Below are positions 1 through 5,902 of a stretch of DNA of 9,687 nucleotides, in pieces. The stretch's first letter is position 1; every line of letters starts with the position of its first letter. The stretch covers positions 1 to 9,687 of the forward strand of contig UQYT01000058.1 of the NCBI GenBank assembly GCA_900545405.1, in the 5' to 3' direction. The position numbers and the translations under genes were made by a program. The notes beneath the pieces were generated by a model. The model was not told where the DNA came from. It saw only the letters and a program-made list of their open reading frames with translations, and did not search any database. This DNA comes from an uncultured Eubacteriales bacterium (GTDB taxonomy: Bacteria; Bacillota; Clostridia; Oscillospirales; Oscillospiraceae).

Positions 1-22
1 GCGCTCACGCGAATGGTGGAGC

Positions 23-148
23 CACCGAGGTAAAAAAGCGCTTTTCTTTGGCGGCTCGACACCGTTTCTTTGGGCAAACACCAAAGAAATGGGGTCGAAT
101 GGCAGGACAAGCCATCGACCACCTCCCAACGTATCGGCGCACACGCAC
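23..148 (+). repeat. Left copy of a dispersed intergenic repeat
   Basis: The sequence from 23 matches the reverse complement of 9562-9687 over about 126 columns without gaps. The first 55 bases are identical. I count roughly a dozen differences, about seven of them clustered at 107-120. Positions 56-98 form a hairpin: arms 56-73 and 81-98 pair with one mismatch (61/93) and one G-T (64/90) around a 7-nt loop. The word tttctttgg occurs at 43-51 and 65-73 and its complement at 81-89, so two alternative stems are possible. A 12-bp palindrome, aaaagcgctttt, lies at 34-45. The element probably continues leftward into 1-22, which the right copy cannot show because the window ends. No coding potential is evident. 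A multi-copy intergenic or MITE-like element is inferred. Confidence 0.85.
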
Positions 149-157
149 AAGTGCAAA

Positions 158-193
158 ATAGAGAAAACCCCCCGGCGGGTTTTTCGCCGGGGG
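158..193 (-). terminator. Rho-independent terminator of the M23 peptidase gene
   Basis: A perfect 9-bp GC-rich stem pairs 169-177 with 185-193 around a 7-nt loop. Read on the minus strand it starts just after the stop codon of the M23 gene (200-202) and is followed by a T-rich stretch (gttttctctatttt). This is a classical intrinsic terminator. It lies 10 bases from the end of the repeat at 23-148. Confidence 0.85.
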
Positions 194-199
194 ATTTAA

Positions 200-1384
200 T
201 CAGCCGAAGTTGAAGTAGCTCTTCGGGTCGGTGGTGGCGCCGTTGACGCGGACTTCGAAGTGGAGGTGCGGGCCGGTGGAGTTGCCGGTGGAGCCGACGT
301 AGCCGATGACCTGGCCCTGGCTCACGGTCGCGCCGTTGGAGATGGCGAAGGCGCTCATGTGGGCGTAGAGCGTCACGCGCCCGCCGCCGTGGTTTATCAT
401 GATGTAGTTGCCGTAGCCGTTGCCGTTGTCGGCTATGACCGTCGCCATGCCGCTGTCGGCCGCCAGGATGGGCGTCCCGCTCGGCGCGCCGATGTCCTCG
501 CCCGCGTGGAAGCGCATCTCATGATATATCGGGTGCATGCGCCAGCCGTAGGCGGAGCCGGGGGAATAGCCCGGCAAGGGCCAGATGTACGTGCCCGTGC
601 TCGTGATGCTGTTCGCGGCCTCCTGGCGCTCCAGCTCGGCGATCATGCTCTGGATGTCGCTCTCGAGCGCCTCCTCCTGGGCCAGGACCTCCAGATAGAG
701 GTCGTAGTTGCTGTTTATCTCCTCCTCGAGCTGGGCGATCATGTCGTTGGCCTCGGCGATCTTCGCCTCGAGGTCGGCCTTCTCGGCCTCGTACTCGGCC
801 TGCTTGTCCGCGAGCGCGGAGAGCGTGGTCTCATACTCGGCCTTTATCTCCTCCGCGTCTTCGCGCGCGGCGGTGTACTGGTCGTAGATGCGCTTGTCCG
901 CGTCCATGATCTCGCCTATCATGTCGAGATTGCTCATGAGCTGCGACAGGCTCTTGGAGCCGAAGATGATGGAGAGGTATGTATACTCGCCGTTTTCCTC
1001 CATCGCGCGGACGTGCTGCTTGTATATGGCCAGCTGCTCGGCCTCGTCCGCCGTGGCCTTCTCCAGCTCGGCGGCCTTCTCGTCCACGAGCCGGGTGTAG
1101 AGCGAGACCTGCTCCTCTATGAGCTCCAGCTCCTGGCGGTAGACCTCGTTCTGCTCGTCCAGGGCGCGCTTTTGCTCCAGCACGCCGGCCTGCTGGTTCT
1201 TGAGCTCGTCTATGCCGGCCTGCATCTCCTCGCGCTGGGCCTTGAGCTCGTCGCGCTGCTCCTCAAGGGCGTCTATCTCGGACTGCGACACGGCCAGCGC
1301 CGGTCCCGCCGGCATCAGCGCCAGCGCCAGTATCACCAGCGCAAGAAACGCCGCCGCGGCGCGCAGCTTCTTGTTTCTTATCAT
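200..1384 (-). CDS. Secreted coiled-coil M23 (LytM-type) peptidase, EnvC-like murein hydrolase
   Basis: The 394-aa protein has a Sec signal peptide (Arg/Lys at residues 3-7, hydrophobic core to about 31), then a long Glu/Ala/Lys-rich coiled coil (about 35-270), then a C-terminal M23 metallopeptidase domain (about 285-394). The zinc and catalytic residues look complete: H293 and D297 in an HxxxD motif, H342 in YAH, and HLH at 373-375. It should therefore be an active zinc endopeptidase cutting peptidoglycan cross-bridges outside the cell, unlike E. coli EnvC, whose LytM domain is degenerate. This architecture is usual for cell-separation or wall-remodelling hydrolases held in check by the coiled coil. 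The reading frame is open upstream to 1438, but ATG 1384 is chosen: ggagg lies 7 bases upstream (1392-1396) and the signal peptide starts there. The gene has its own promoter and terminator. Confidence 0.93.
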   Translation of the reverse strand: MIRNKKLRAAAAFLALVILALALMPAGPALAVSQSEIDALEEQRDELKAQREEMQAGIDELKNQQAGVLEQKRALDEQNEVYRQELELIEEQVSLYTRLVDEKAAELEKATADEAEQLAIYKQHVRAMEENGEYTYLSIIFGSKSLSQLMSNLDMIGEIMDADKRIYDQYTAAREDAEEIKAEYETTLSALADKQAEYEAEKADLEAKIAEANDMIAQLEEEINSNYDLYLEVLAQEEALESDIQSMIAELERQEAANSITSTGTYIWPLPGYSPGSAYGWRMHPIYHEMRFHAGEDIGAPSGTPILAADSGMATVIADNGNGYGNYIMINHGGGRVTLYAHMSAFAISNGATVSQGQVIGYVGSTGNSTGPHLHFEVRVNGATTDPKSYFNFG

Positions 1385-1401
1385 GGATGCGCCTCCAATA
1401 G

Positions 1402-1417
1402 CGGGGCCTCGGCCCCG
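1402..1417 (-). other. 5'-UTR hairpin ahead of the M23 gene
   Basis: A 6-bp all-GC stem pairs 1402-1407 with 1412-1417 around a 4-nt loop. With the promoter at 1429-1457, transcription should start near 1422, so this hairpin would sit at the extreme 5' end of the mRNA, a few bases before the ribosome binding site (1392-1396). Such hairpins can stabilise transcripts; the role here is inferred. Confidence 0.5.
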
Positions 1418-1428
1418 GGGTTTACATA

Positions 1429-1457
1429 AATATAGCACAGCCCGCCGCCCTTTGCAA
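1429..1457 (-). promoter_or_regulatory. Sigma-A-type promoter for the M23 gene
   Basis: On the minus strand TTGCAA (1452-1457) and TATATT (1429-1434) are separated by exactly 17 bases. The predicted start is near 1422, giving a leader of about 38 bases. The -35 box lies in the loop of the hairpin at 1438-1468 that ends the upstream operon, so terminator and promoter overlap. Confidence 0.7.
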
Positions 1458-1468
1458 GCGGCAGGCTG
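1438..1468 (-). terminator. Probable terminator of the CofE-like/zinc-ribbon operon
   Basis: An 11-bp stem with one G-U pair joins 1438-1448 with 1458-1468 around a 9-nt loop, 25 bases beyond the stop of the zinc-ribbon gene. The following minus-strand sequence (tgctatattt) is U-rich but not a clean U-run, so termination may be partial. Confidence 0.55.
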
Positions 1469-1492
1469 TTCCTTGTGACGGATCCGGGCGGC

Positions 1493-2248
1493 TTATGTTC
1501 CCTCCTCCGCGCGCAAGGCGGGATTTTTGCGGATGATGAGCTGCACGAACACGACGTACAGCACGAGGGGTATGAACCAATCGCCGCTGGAGGCGAGCAG
1601 CCCGGAGCCGAGGTCGAAGGCCGCCGTCAGCGCCACGGCGTAGGCAAAGCGCGCGACGCCAAAGAGCACCGCGGCAAAGATGACGAGGCCGCTCCCCGCG
1701 CGCTTTCCGCGCCGGAGCGCCGCGAGAGCCGCGACGACCACCAGCGCCGTCACCGCGCAGGCCGCGCCGAACACCGTGTCCAGATAGCGCAGCTCAGGCA
1801 GCACCCAGTAGGCGTAGCTGCCCGTATAGCGCCCGTCGAGCTCGAAATACGCCCCGGTCACATAGAACGCGGCGGCGCCGAGGAGCAGCAGCGCGCACAG
1901 CGCGAGGCTGGCCAGCACGAGGTTGCGCGTGACCACCCAGATGCGTCCAACGTTCTCCCCATCCCGGGAGCGGCTCTCGCGCGCCTGGTTTACGCGCTCG
2001 TCCCGGACGTAGACCCCGGCCTCACGGCGCAGGGCGTCCCGCCGGGCCCTGTCCTCGCGCCGGGCGGCGCGGAAGCGGGCCTCGCGCTCGTGCCGGTCGC
2101 GGCGGCGGGTGGTGTCCGGCGTGAGGTCCCAGGGCTCGGGCAGGTCGCGCCGGGGCTCTATGGCGCCGTCAAAGTCGTGGGCATAGCCGCAGTGCGGGCA
2201 CAGGTGCGTGGCTATGACTATGTCCATCCCGCAGTTCGGGCATTTCAT
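1493..2248 (-). CDS. Zinc-ribbon, four-TM membrane protein of unknown function
   Basis: The 251-aa protein starts with a zinc ribbon made of two CxxC pairs (C3/C6 and C17/C20). A strongly basic Arg-rich region follows (about 46-95), then four predicted membrane helices (about 108-131, 156-178, 187-210 and 224-240). The start is set by a ggaggt site six bases upstream of ATG 2248. It begins only 30 bases after the CofE-like gene ends, with no terminator between, so the two are probably co-transcribed. Zinc-ribbon plus TM proteins are common in Clostridia and mostly uncharacterised. The N-terminus and the basic segment are likely cytoplasmic and could bind nucleic acid, acidic lipid headgroups or a protein partner, but nothing in the sequence settles this. 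I do not recognise a named family beyond the zinc ribbon. Confidence 0.85.
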   Translation of the reverse strand: MKCPNCGMDIVIATHLCPHCGYAHDFDGAIEPRRDLPEPWDLTPDTTRRRDRHEREARFRAARREDRARRDALRREAGVYVRDERVNQARESRSRDGENVGRIWVVTRNLVLASLALCALLLLGAAAFYVTGAYFELDGRYTGSYAYWVLPELRYLDTVFGAACAVTALVVVAALAALRRGKRAGSGLVIFAAVLFGVARFAYAVALTAAFDLGSGLLASSGDWFIPLVLYVVFVQLIIRKNPALRAEEGT

Positions 2249-2278
2249 GTTCTGACCTCCCCCGTCCCGGCGGCCGCG

Positions 2279-3460
2279 TTATTCGGCGTAGTTTTTGAAG
2301 TAGTTCTGCACCACGATGATGGGCGTGCCCTTGTCGCCGCTGCCGCTGGTGAGGTCGCAGAGCGAGCCGATGAGGTCGGTGAGGCGCCTCGGCGTGGTGC
2401 CCTCGGAGGCCATCTGGCCCTTGAGGTCGGCGTCCTTACGGCGGATGGACTCCTGGATGGCGGCCTTGAGCTCGTCGCCGGAGAGGCCGGCGAACTCGTT
2501 GTCGGCGAGGTACTTGAGCTTGAGCTCGTTGGGCAGGCCGCGCAGGCCCTCGGTGAAGCCGGGGCTGACGACGGGGTCGGCCAGCTCCCAGATCTTGCCC
2601 GCCGGGTCCTTGAAGGCGCCGTCGCCGTAGACCATGGCCTCGACCTTGACGCCGGTGCGGCGGAGCAGCTCGGCCTGGATGCCCTCGGCCACGGCCTGGG
2701 CGTTCTTCGGGAAGAGCTTGACCTTGTCCTCGGTGGCCTTGTTGGAGCCGAGCAGGCCGTACTCGGGGCAGTAGCCGCTGCCGTTCACGGGGGCGTTGAG
2801 GATGTCGCAGAGGGTGAGCACGTTCCGGCCTCCGGCGGCAAGGATGCGGCGCTGGGTGCGGCTGCGGGTGTGGATGTCGCAGCAGAGGATGTTCTCCGCC
2901 AGCGCGGCGGCGGTCTCGGGGCGGTTCGCAAAGACTATCTCGCTCTCCGCGCCCTCCTCGCGGATGATGTTCTCGTAGTACTCGACGTAGTCCACGCCGG
3001 TGAAGGGGTGGCGCACGCTGCCGAAGATGCGGCGGTACTTGGCCAGCGTCAGCACGTCGGCGTAGGGGTTCACGCCGCTGTCGTCCATAGTGTCCTCGTC
3101 AAAGAGGTGGTTGCCGACCTCGTCGGAGGGGTAGGAGAGCATCAGCACGACCTTTTTGCAGCCGCGGGCGATGCCGCGCAGGCAGATGGCGAAGCGGTTT
3201 CTGGAAAGGATGGGGAAAACGACGGCGACGGTCTCGCCGCCCAGCTTGGCGCGCACGTCGGCGGCGATGTCGTCGACGGAGGCGTAGTTGCCGTCGGCAC
3301 GGGCCACGACGCTCTCGGTGACGGCGACGATGTCGCGCGCGTGCAGCTCAAAGCCCTCCTCGGCCATTGCGGCCTCGACAGCGTCGGCCGTGAGCTTGAC
3401 TATGTCGTCGCCTTCGCGTATGATAGGGGCACGGACGCCTCTTGAGATAACACCTGACAT
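2279..3460 (-). CDS. Coenzyme F420-0:L-glutamate ligase-like (CofE family) protein
   Basis: The 393-aa protein resembles the F420 ligase family (PF01996). Family-like segments are EGDDI at 16-20, the RDIVAVTESVVARADGN stretch at 42-58 and the GDGAFKDP stretch at 279-286. Archaeal CofE adds gamma-linked glutamates to F420-0 using GTP and is about 250 residues, so this longer form belongs to a bacterial subgroup often annotated as CofE in Firmicutes that are not known to make F420. No cofC, cofD, cofG or cofH is in the window. It may ligate an amino acid to another acceptor; the true substrate is unknown. The start at ATG 3460 follows gggagg (3469-3474) by eight bases. A strong promoter at 3498-3526 drives it, with the zinc-ribbon gene behind it. 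Confidence 0.8.
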   Translation of the reverse strand: MSGVISRGVRAPIIREGDDIVKLTADAVEAAMAEEGFELHARDIVAVTESVVARADGNYASVDDIAADVRAKLGGETVAVVFPILSRNRFAICLRGIARGCKKVVLMLSYPSDEVGNHLFDEDTMDDSGVNPYADVLTLAKYRRIFGSVRHPFTGVDYVEYYENIIREEGAESEIVFANRPETAAALAENILCCDIHTRSRTQRRILAAGGRNVLTLCDILNAPVNGSGYCPEYGLLGSNKATEDKVKLFPKNAQAVAEGIQAELLRRTGVKVEAMVYGDGAFKDPAGKIWELADPVVSPGFTEGLRGLPNELKLKYLADNEFAGLSGDELKAAIQESIRRKDADLKGQMASEGTTPRRLTDLIGSLCDLTSGSGDKGTPIIVVQNYFKNYAE

Positions 3461-3497
3461 TTTATCTGCCTCCCTGAGAGAATTTCATATCAGAAAA

Positions 3498-3526
3498 ATA
3501 ATACCCTCAATCAGAGATTTAGTCAA
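3498..3526 (-). promoter_or_regulatory. Sigma-A-type promoter of the CofE-like operon
   Basis: On the minus strand TTGACT (3521-3526) and TATTAT (3498-3503) are separated by exactly 17 bases, close to consensus. Transcription should start near 3491, giving a leader of about 30 bases with the ribosome binding site at 3469-3474. The -35 box lies inside the near-palindrome at 3518-3531. Confidence 0.8.
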
Positions 3527-3531
3527 CTAAA
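3518..3531. promoter_or_regulatory. Candidate operator between the divergent CofE-like and nagA genes
   Basis: Arms tttagt and actaaa flank a central ca, giving a 14-bp near-perfect palindrome. It covers the -35 box of the minus-strand promoter and overlaps the best available plus-strand -10 (taaaat, 3528-3533) for nagA. A bound dimeric regulator could control both directions. It does not resemble the NagR/DasR GntR-type sites I know, so the regulator is unknown. Confidence 0.4.
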
Positions 3532-3554
3532 ATAAGGTATAAGGAGCGATATAA

Positions 3555-4661
3555 ATGCTGATCAAAAATGGCAAGGTATTCCTCCGCGACGGAAAGTTCC
3601 ACGACTGCGCGCTCAGCTTCGGCAAGACCATCGAGGGCGTGGGCGAATTTGAGGGCGAGGGCCTGGACGCCTCCGGCTGCTACGTGGTGCCGGGCTTCGT
3701 CGACATCCACACCCACGGGGCGATGGGCCGCGACTTTTCGGACGGCGACCCGGAGGCCCTGGCCGTGACCTCGCGCTACTACGCCGAAAACGGCGTCACC
3801 AGCTTTCTCGCCACGACGATGACGCTCAAGGAGCCCCAGCTCCTGCCCGCCATGGCCTGCGTGAAGAACGCCGGAGCCCTGCCCGGCGCTCGCTGCGCGG
3901 GCGTGCACCTTGAGGGGCCCTTCCTCTCCTACGCCAAGCGCGGCGCGCAGAACCCGGAGAACCTGCACAAGCCCGACGCGGACATGTTCATGCGCCTGAA
4001 CGAGGCCTCCGGCGGCGTGGTCAGGCTCGTCACCGTGGCGCCCGAGGAGGACGGCGGCATAGAGTTCATCCGCCGCGTCTCGCCCGTGTGCACCGTCTCC
4101 ATCGGCCACACGGAGGCGGATTACGACACCGCCATGCGCGCCTACGAGGCCGGCGCGAGCCACGCGACGCACCTCTTCAACGGCATGCCGGGGCTGCACC
4201 ACCGCAAGCCCGGCGTCATCGGCGCGGCCTTCGACTCGGGCGCGACGGTGGAGCTCATCTGCGACGGGCTGCACATCCACCCCTCGGCGGTGCGCTGCGC
4301 GATGCAGCTCTTCGAGGGCAGGCTCGCGCTCATCTCGGACTCCCTGCGCTGCGCGGGCATGCCGGACGGCGACTACGAGCTCGGCGGACTGCCCATCAAG
4401 CTCGGCGGCGGCGTGGCGCGGCTGCTCGACGGCACCCTCGCGGGCAGCAGCATCAACGTCGGCGAGGCCGTGAGGCGCGCGGTGAGCTTCGGCATCCCGC
4501 TCGAGCGCGCGATAGCCGCGGCGACAAGCATACCGGCCCGCGCGGCGCGGCTCACGGACTGCGGCGAGCTCGCCCCCGGCAAGCGGGGCGACGTCGTGGT
4601 GCTCGACAGTGAGCTGAACGTCAAGGCCGTATTCGTCGGCGGCGAAAAGGTCGTCGGCTGA
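3555..4661 (+). CDS. nagA: N-acetylglucosamine-6-phosphate deacetylase
   Basis: The 368-aa protein has the usual length of NagA, an amidohydrolase with a TIM barrel. It removes acetate from GlcNAc-6-P to give glucosamine-6-P, feeding amino-sugar catabolism or cell-wall recycling in the cytoplasm. Metal and catalytic residues are in place: H52 and H54 in VDIHTHG, E120 in HLEGPF, H185 in IGHT, H206 in THLFNGM, and D262 in LISDS as the probable catalytic acid/base. The start at ATG 3555 follows aaggag (3541-3546) by eight bases. The usual partner nagB and any nag regulator or PTS gene are absent from the window. Its neighbours are a divergent CofE-like operon and bioY downstream. A strong terminator follows directly, so it may be transcribed largely alone. 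Confidence 0.95.
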   Translation: MLIKNGKVFLRDGKFHDCALSFGKTIEGVGEFEGEGLDASGCYVVPGFVDIHTHGAMGRDFSDGDPEALAVTSRYYAENGVTSFLATTMTLKEPQLLPAMACVKNAGALPGARCAGVHLEGPFLSYAKRGAQNPENLHKPDADMFMRLNEASGGVVRLVTVAPEEDGGIEFIRRVSPVCTVSIGHTEADYDTAMRAYEAGASHATHLFNGMPGLHHRKPGVIGAAFDSGATVELICDGLHIHPSAVRCAMQLFEGRLALISDSLRCAGMPDGDYELGGLPIKLGGGVARLLDGTLAGSSINVGEAVRRAVSFGIPLERAIAAATSIPARAARLTDCGELAPGKRGDVVVLDSELNVKAVFVGGEKVVG

Positions 4662-4669
4662 GCGGCGGT

Positions 4670-4708
4670 GGGGAGAGGGCGCGCCCTCTCCCCGCGCATT
4701 TTTTATTT
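4670..4708 (+). terminator. Perfect-palindrome terminator between nagA and bioY
   Basis: Positions 4670-4693 are a perfect 24-bp palindrome (arms ggggagaggg and ccctctcccc around cgcg). A T-rich run, ttttttattt, follows after gcgca. It lies eight bases past the nagA stop and ends 12 bases before the bioY start codon, leaving no room for a promoter after it. Confidence 0.85.
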
Positions 4709-4720
4709 CCGGGGGAACAC

Positions 4721-5266
4721 ATGAAGACGAGGGACATGGCCTATATCTCGATATCCGCGGCGCTCATCGCGCTCTGCGCCTGGCTGAGCGTACCGGCGGC
4801 GATACCCTTCACGATGCAGACCTTCGCGGTGTTCGCCGCGGCGGGGACGCTGGGGGCGCGCCGGGGCGCGGCGGCGCTGGGGCTGTACATCCTGCTCGGG
4901 GCGCTGGGACTGCCGGTGTTCTCGGGCTTTCAGGGCGGCGTCGGCGCGCTGCTGGGCGCGACGGGGGGCTACATCGTCGGCTTTCTGCCCGCCGCGGCCA
5001 TCGCGGGGCTGGGGGCCGAGCGCCTCGGGCGCGGCCTGCCCGCGCTCATCCTCTCCATGTGCGCCGGGCTCCTGGTCTGCTACGCCCTGGGCACGGCCTG
5101 GTACGTCGCCGTCTACGCCCGCGCGGGCGAGGTGAAGAGCGTCTCGGCGGTGCTCGCCGCCTGCGTCGTGCCCTTCATCCCGGCGGACGCGGCCAAGATA
5201 TTCCTCGCGGCCACGCTCTCGAGGCGGCTCGCGCCCCTCTGCGCGCCGGAGCAGCGCCGCCGCTGA
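4721..5266 (+). CDS. bioY: Biotin transporter S-component BioY
   Basis: The 181-aa hydrophobic protein is the substrate-binding S-component of the ECF biotin transporter. The BioY signatures are clear: IPFTMQTFAVF (28-38), LGLYILLGALGLPVF (53-67), GALLGATGGYIVGF (75-88) and a C-terminal PFIPADAAKIFLAA (151-164). About six membrane helices fill the length. The energising EcfA1/EcfA2/EcfT module is not in the window, as expected for group II ECF systems where S-components are scattered. The start is ATG 4721 with a modest G-rich site just upstream (4710-4715). No BirA-type operator is visible. The nagA terminator precedes it immediately, so its expression depends on readthrough or on a promoter inside nagA that I cannot identify. 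Confidence 0.93.
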   Translation: MKTRDMAYISISAALIALCAWLSVPAAIPFTMQTFAVFAAAGTLGARRGAAALGLYILLGALGLPVFSGFQGGVGALLGATGGYIVGFLPAAAIAGLGAERLGRGLPALILSMCAGLLVCYALGTAWYVAVYARAGEVKSVSAVLAACVVPFIPADAAKIFLAATLSRRLAPLCAPEQRRR

Positions 5267-5278
5267 CAGCAAGACGGG

Positions 5279-5312
5279 CCTCACGGCGTATTATGCCGTG
5301 AGGTGATTTTTT
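5279..5312 (+). terminator. bioY terminator overlapping the next gene's ribosome binding site
   Basis: A perfect 9-bp stem pairs 5279-5287 with 5295-5303 (loop gtattat). It is followed by tga and six T (5307-5312), directly abutting the ATG at 5313. The 3' arm and the bases after it contain gaggtg (5300-5305), the only plausible Shine-Dalgarno for the amidase gene. The same hairpin can therefore end bioY transcripts and hide the amidase ribosome binding site. Confidence 0.8.
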
Positions 5313-5867
5313 ATGCTCAAGGAGAGGGAATACGACCGCCGCCGCGCCCGCGAGTACGCGCGCCGCTGGGCCTACGGGCGCAATCCGCTTTTCTACAACT
5401 TCACGGGCATCGGCGGGGACTGCACGAACTTCATCTCCCAGTGCCTCCTCGCCGGCTGCTGCACGATGAACTGCCGGGAGACCTTCGGCTGGTACTACAA
5501 CAGCTCCTACGACCGGACGCCCTCCTGGACGGGCGTGCAGTATCTCTACGACTTCCTCACCGCCAACGAGGGCAGCGGCCCCTGGGGCCGGGACGCGGAC
5601 ATCGACGAGCTGCAGATAGGCGACATCGTGCAGCTCGGCGGCGCGGACGGGCGGTTTTACCACACGCTGCTGATAACCGGCTACCGCCCCGGCACCTACC
5701 TCGTCGCGGCCCACAGCTTCGACGCCTTCGACAGGGCGCTGGTGAGCTACAACTACGCGCGGCTGCGCCCGATAAGGATCGAGGGTTACCGCGCCGCGCG
5801 CGACCCCGCCCCCGACTGCTTTGCAAACCTCCTGACCGGCACCGCCCTCCCCGGCATGTGCCTGTAA
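5313..5867 (+). CDS. Amidase_6-domain cysteine hydrolase without signal peptide
   Basis: The 184-aa protein matches the putative amidase family Amidase_6 (PF12671), a papain/CHAP-like cysteine hydrolase fold. The family opening is seen in YDRRRAREYARRWAYGRNP (7-25), followed by GGDCTNFISQC (34-44), where C37 is the probable nucleophile. Likely His partners are H117 (FYHTLLITGY) and H134 (AAHSF). The GDIVQL turn (103-108) is also typical. The whole protein is essentially one domain, and no signal peptide or membrane segment is present, so it is either cytoplasmic or exported some other way. The start at ATG 5313 fits the family N-terminus and uses the gaggtg at 5300-5305. Substrates of this family are poorly known; cleavage of a peptide or amide bond is inferred. 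Confidence 0.88.
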   Translation: MLKEREYDRRRAREYARRWAYGRNPLFYNFTGIGGDCTNFISQCLLAGCCTMNCRETFGWYYNSSYDRTPSWTGVQYLYDFLTANEGSGPWGRDADIDELQIGDIVQLGGADGRFYHTLLITGYRPGTYLVAAHSFDAFDRALVSYNYARLRPIRIEGYRAARDPAPDCFANLLTGTALPGMCL

Positions 5868-5900
5868 AAAATGCCCCCGGACCCTTGGTCCGGGGGCTTT
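5866..5900. terminator. Bidirectional terminator between convergent genes
   Basis: An 11-bp stem (5873-5883 with 5887-5897, 3-nt loop) lies between the amidase gene and the convergent SGNH gene. On the minus strand it is followed by six T, from the A-run 5866-5871 that overlaps the amidase stop codon, making a strong terminator. On the plus strand only ttt follows, so it is weaker in that direction. Confidence 0.85.
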
Positions 5901-5902
5901 GC

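Noticed and set aside
1475..3445. Open frame of 656 codons on the plus strand opposite the zinc-ribbon and CofE-like genes
   Set aside because: It is antisense to two genes with clear motifs and ribosome binding sites, is rich in Ala/Gly/Arg/Val with no recognisable domain, and reflects GC-rich third codon positions.
4662..4720. BirA-type biotin operator in front of bioY
   Set aside because: The gap is occupied by the nagA terminator and the ribosome binding site; no pair of spaced inverted half-sites of the BirA kind is present.
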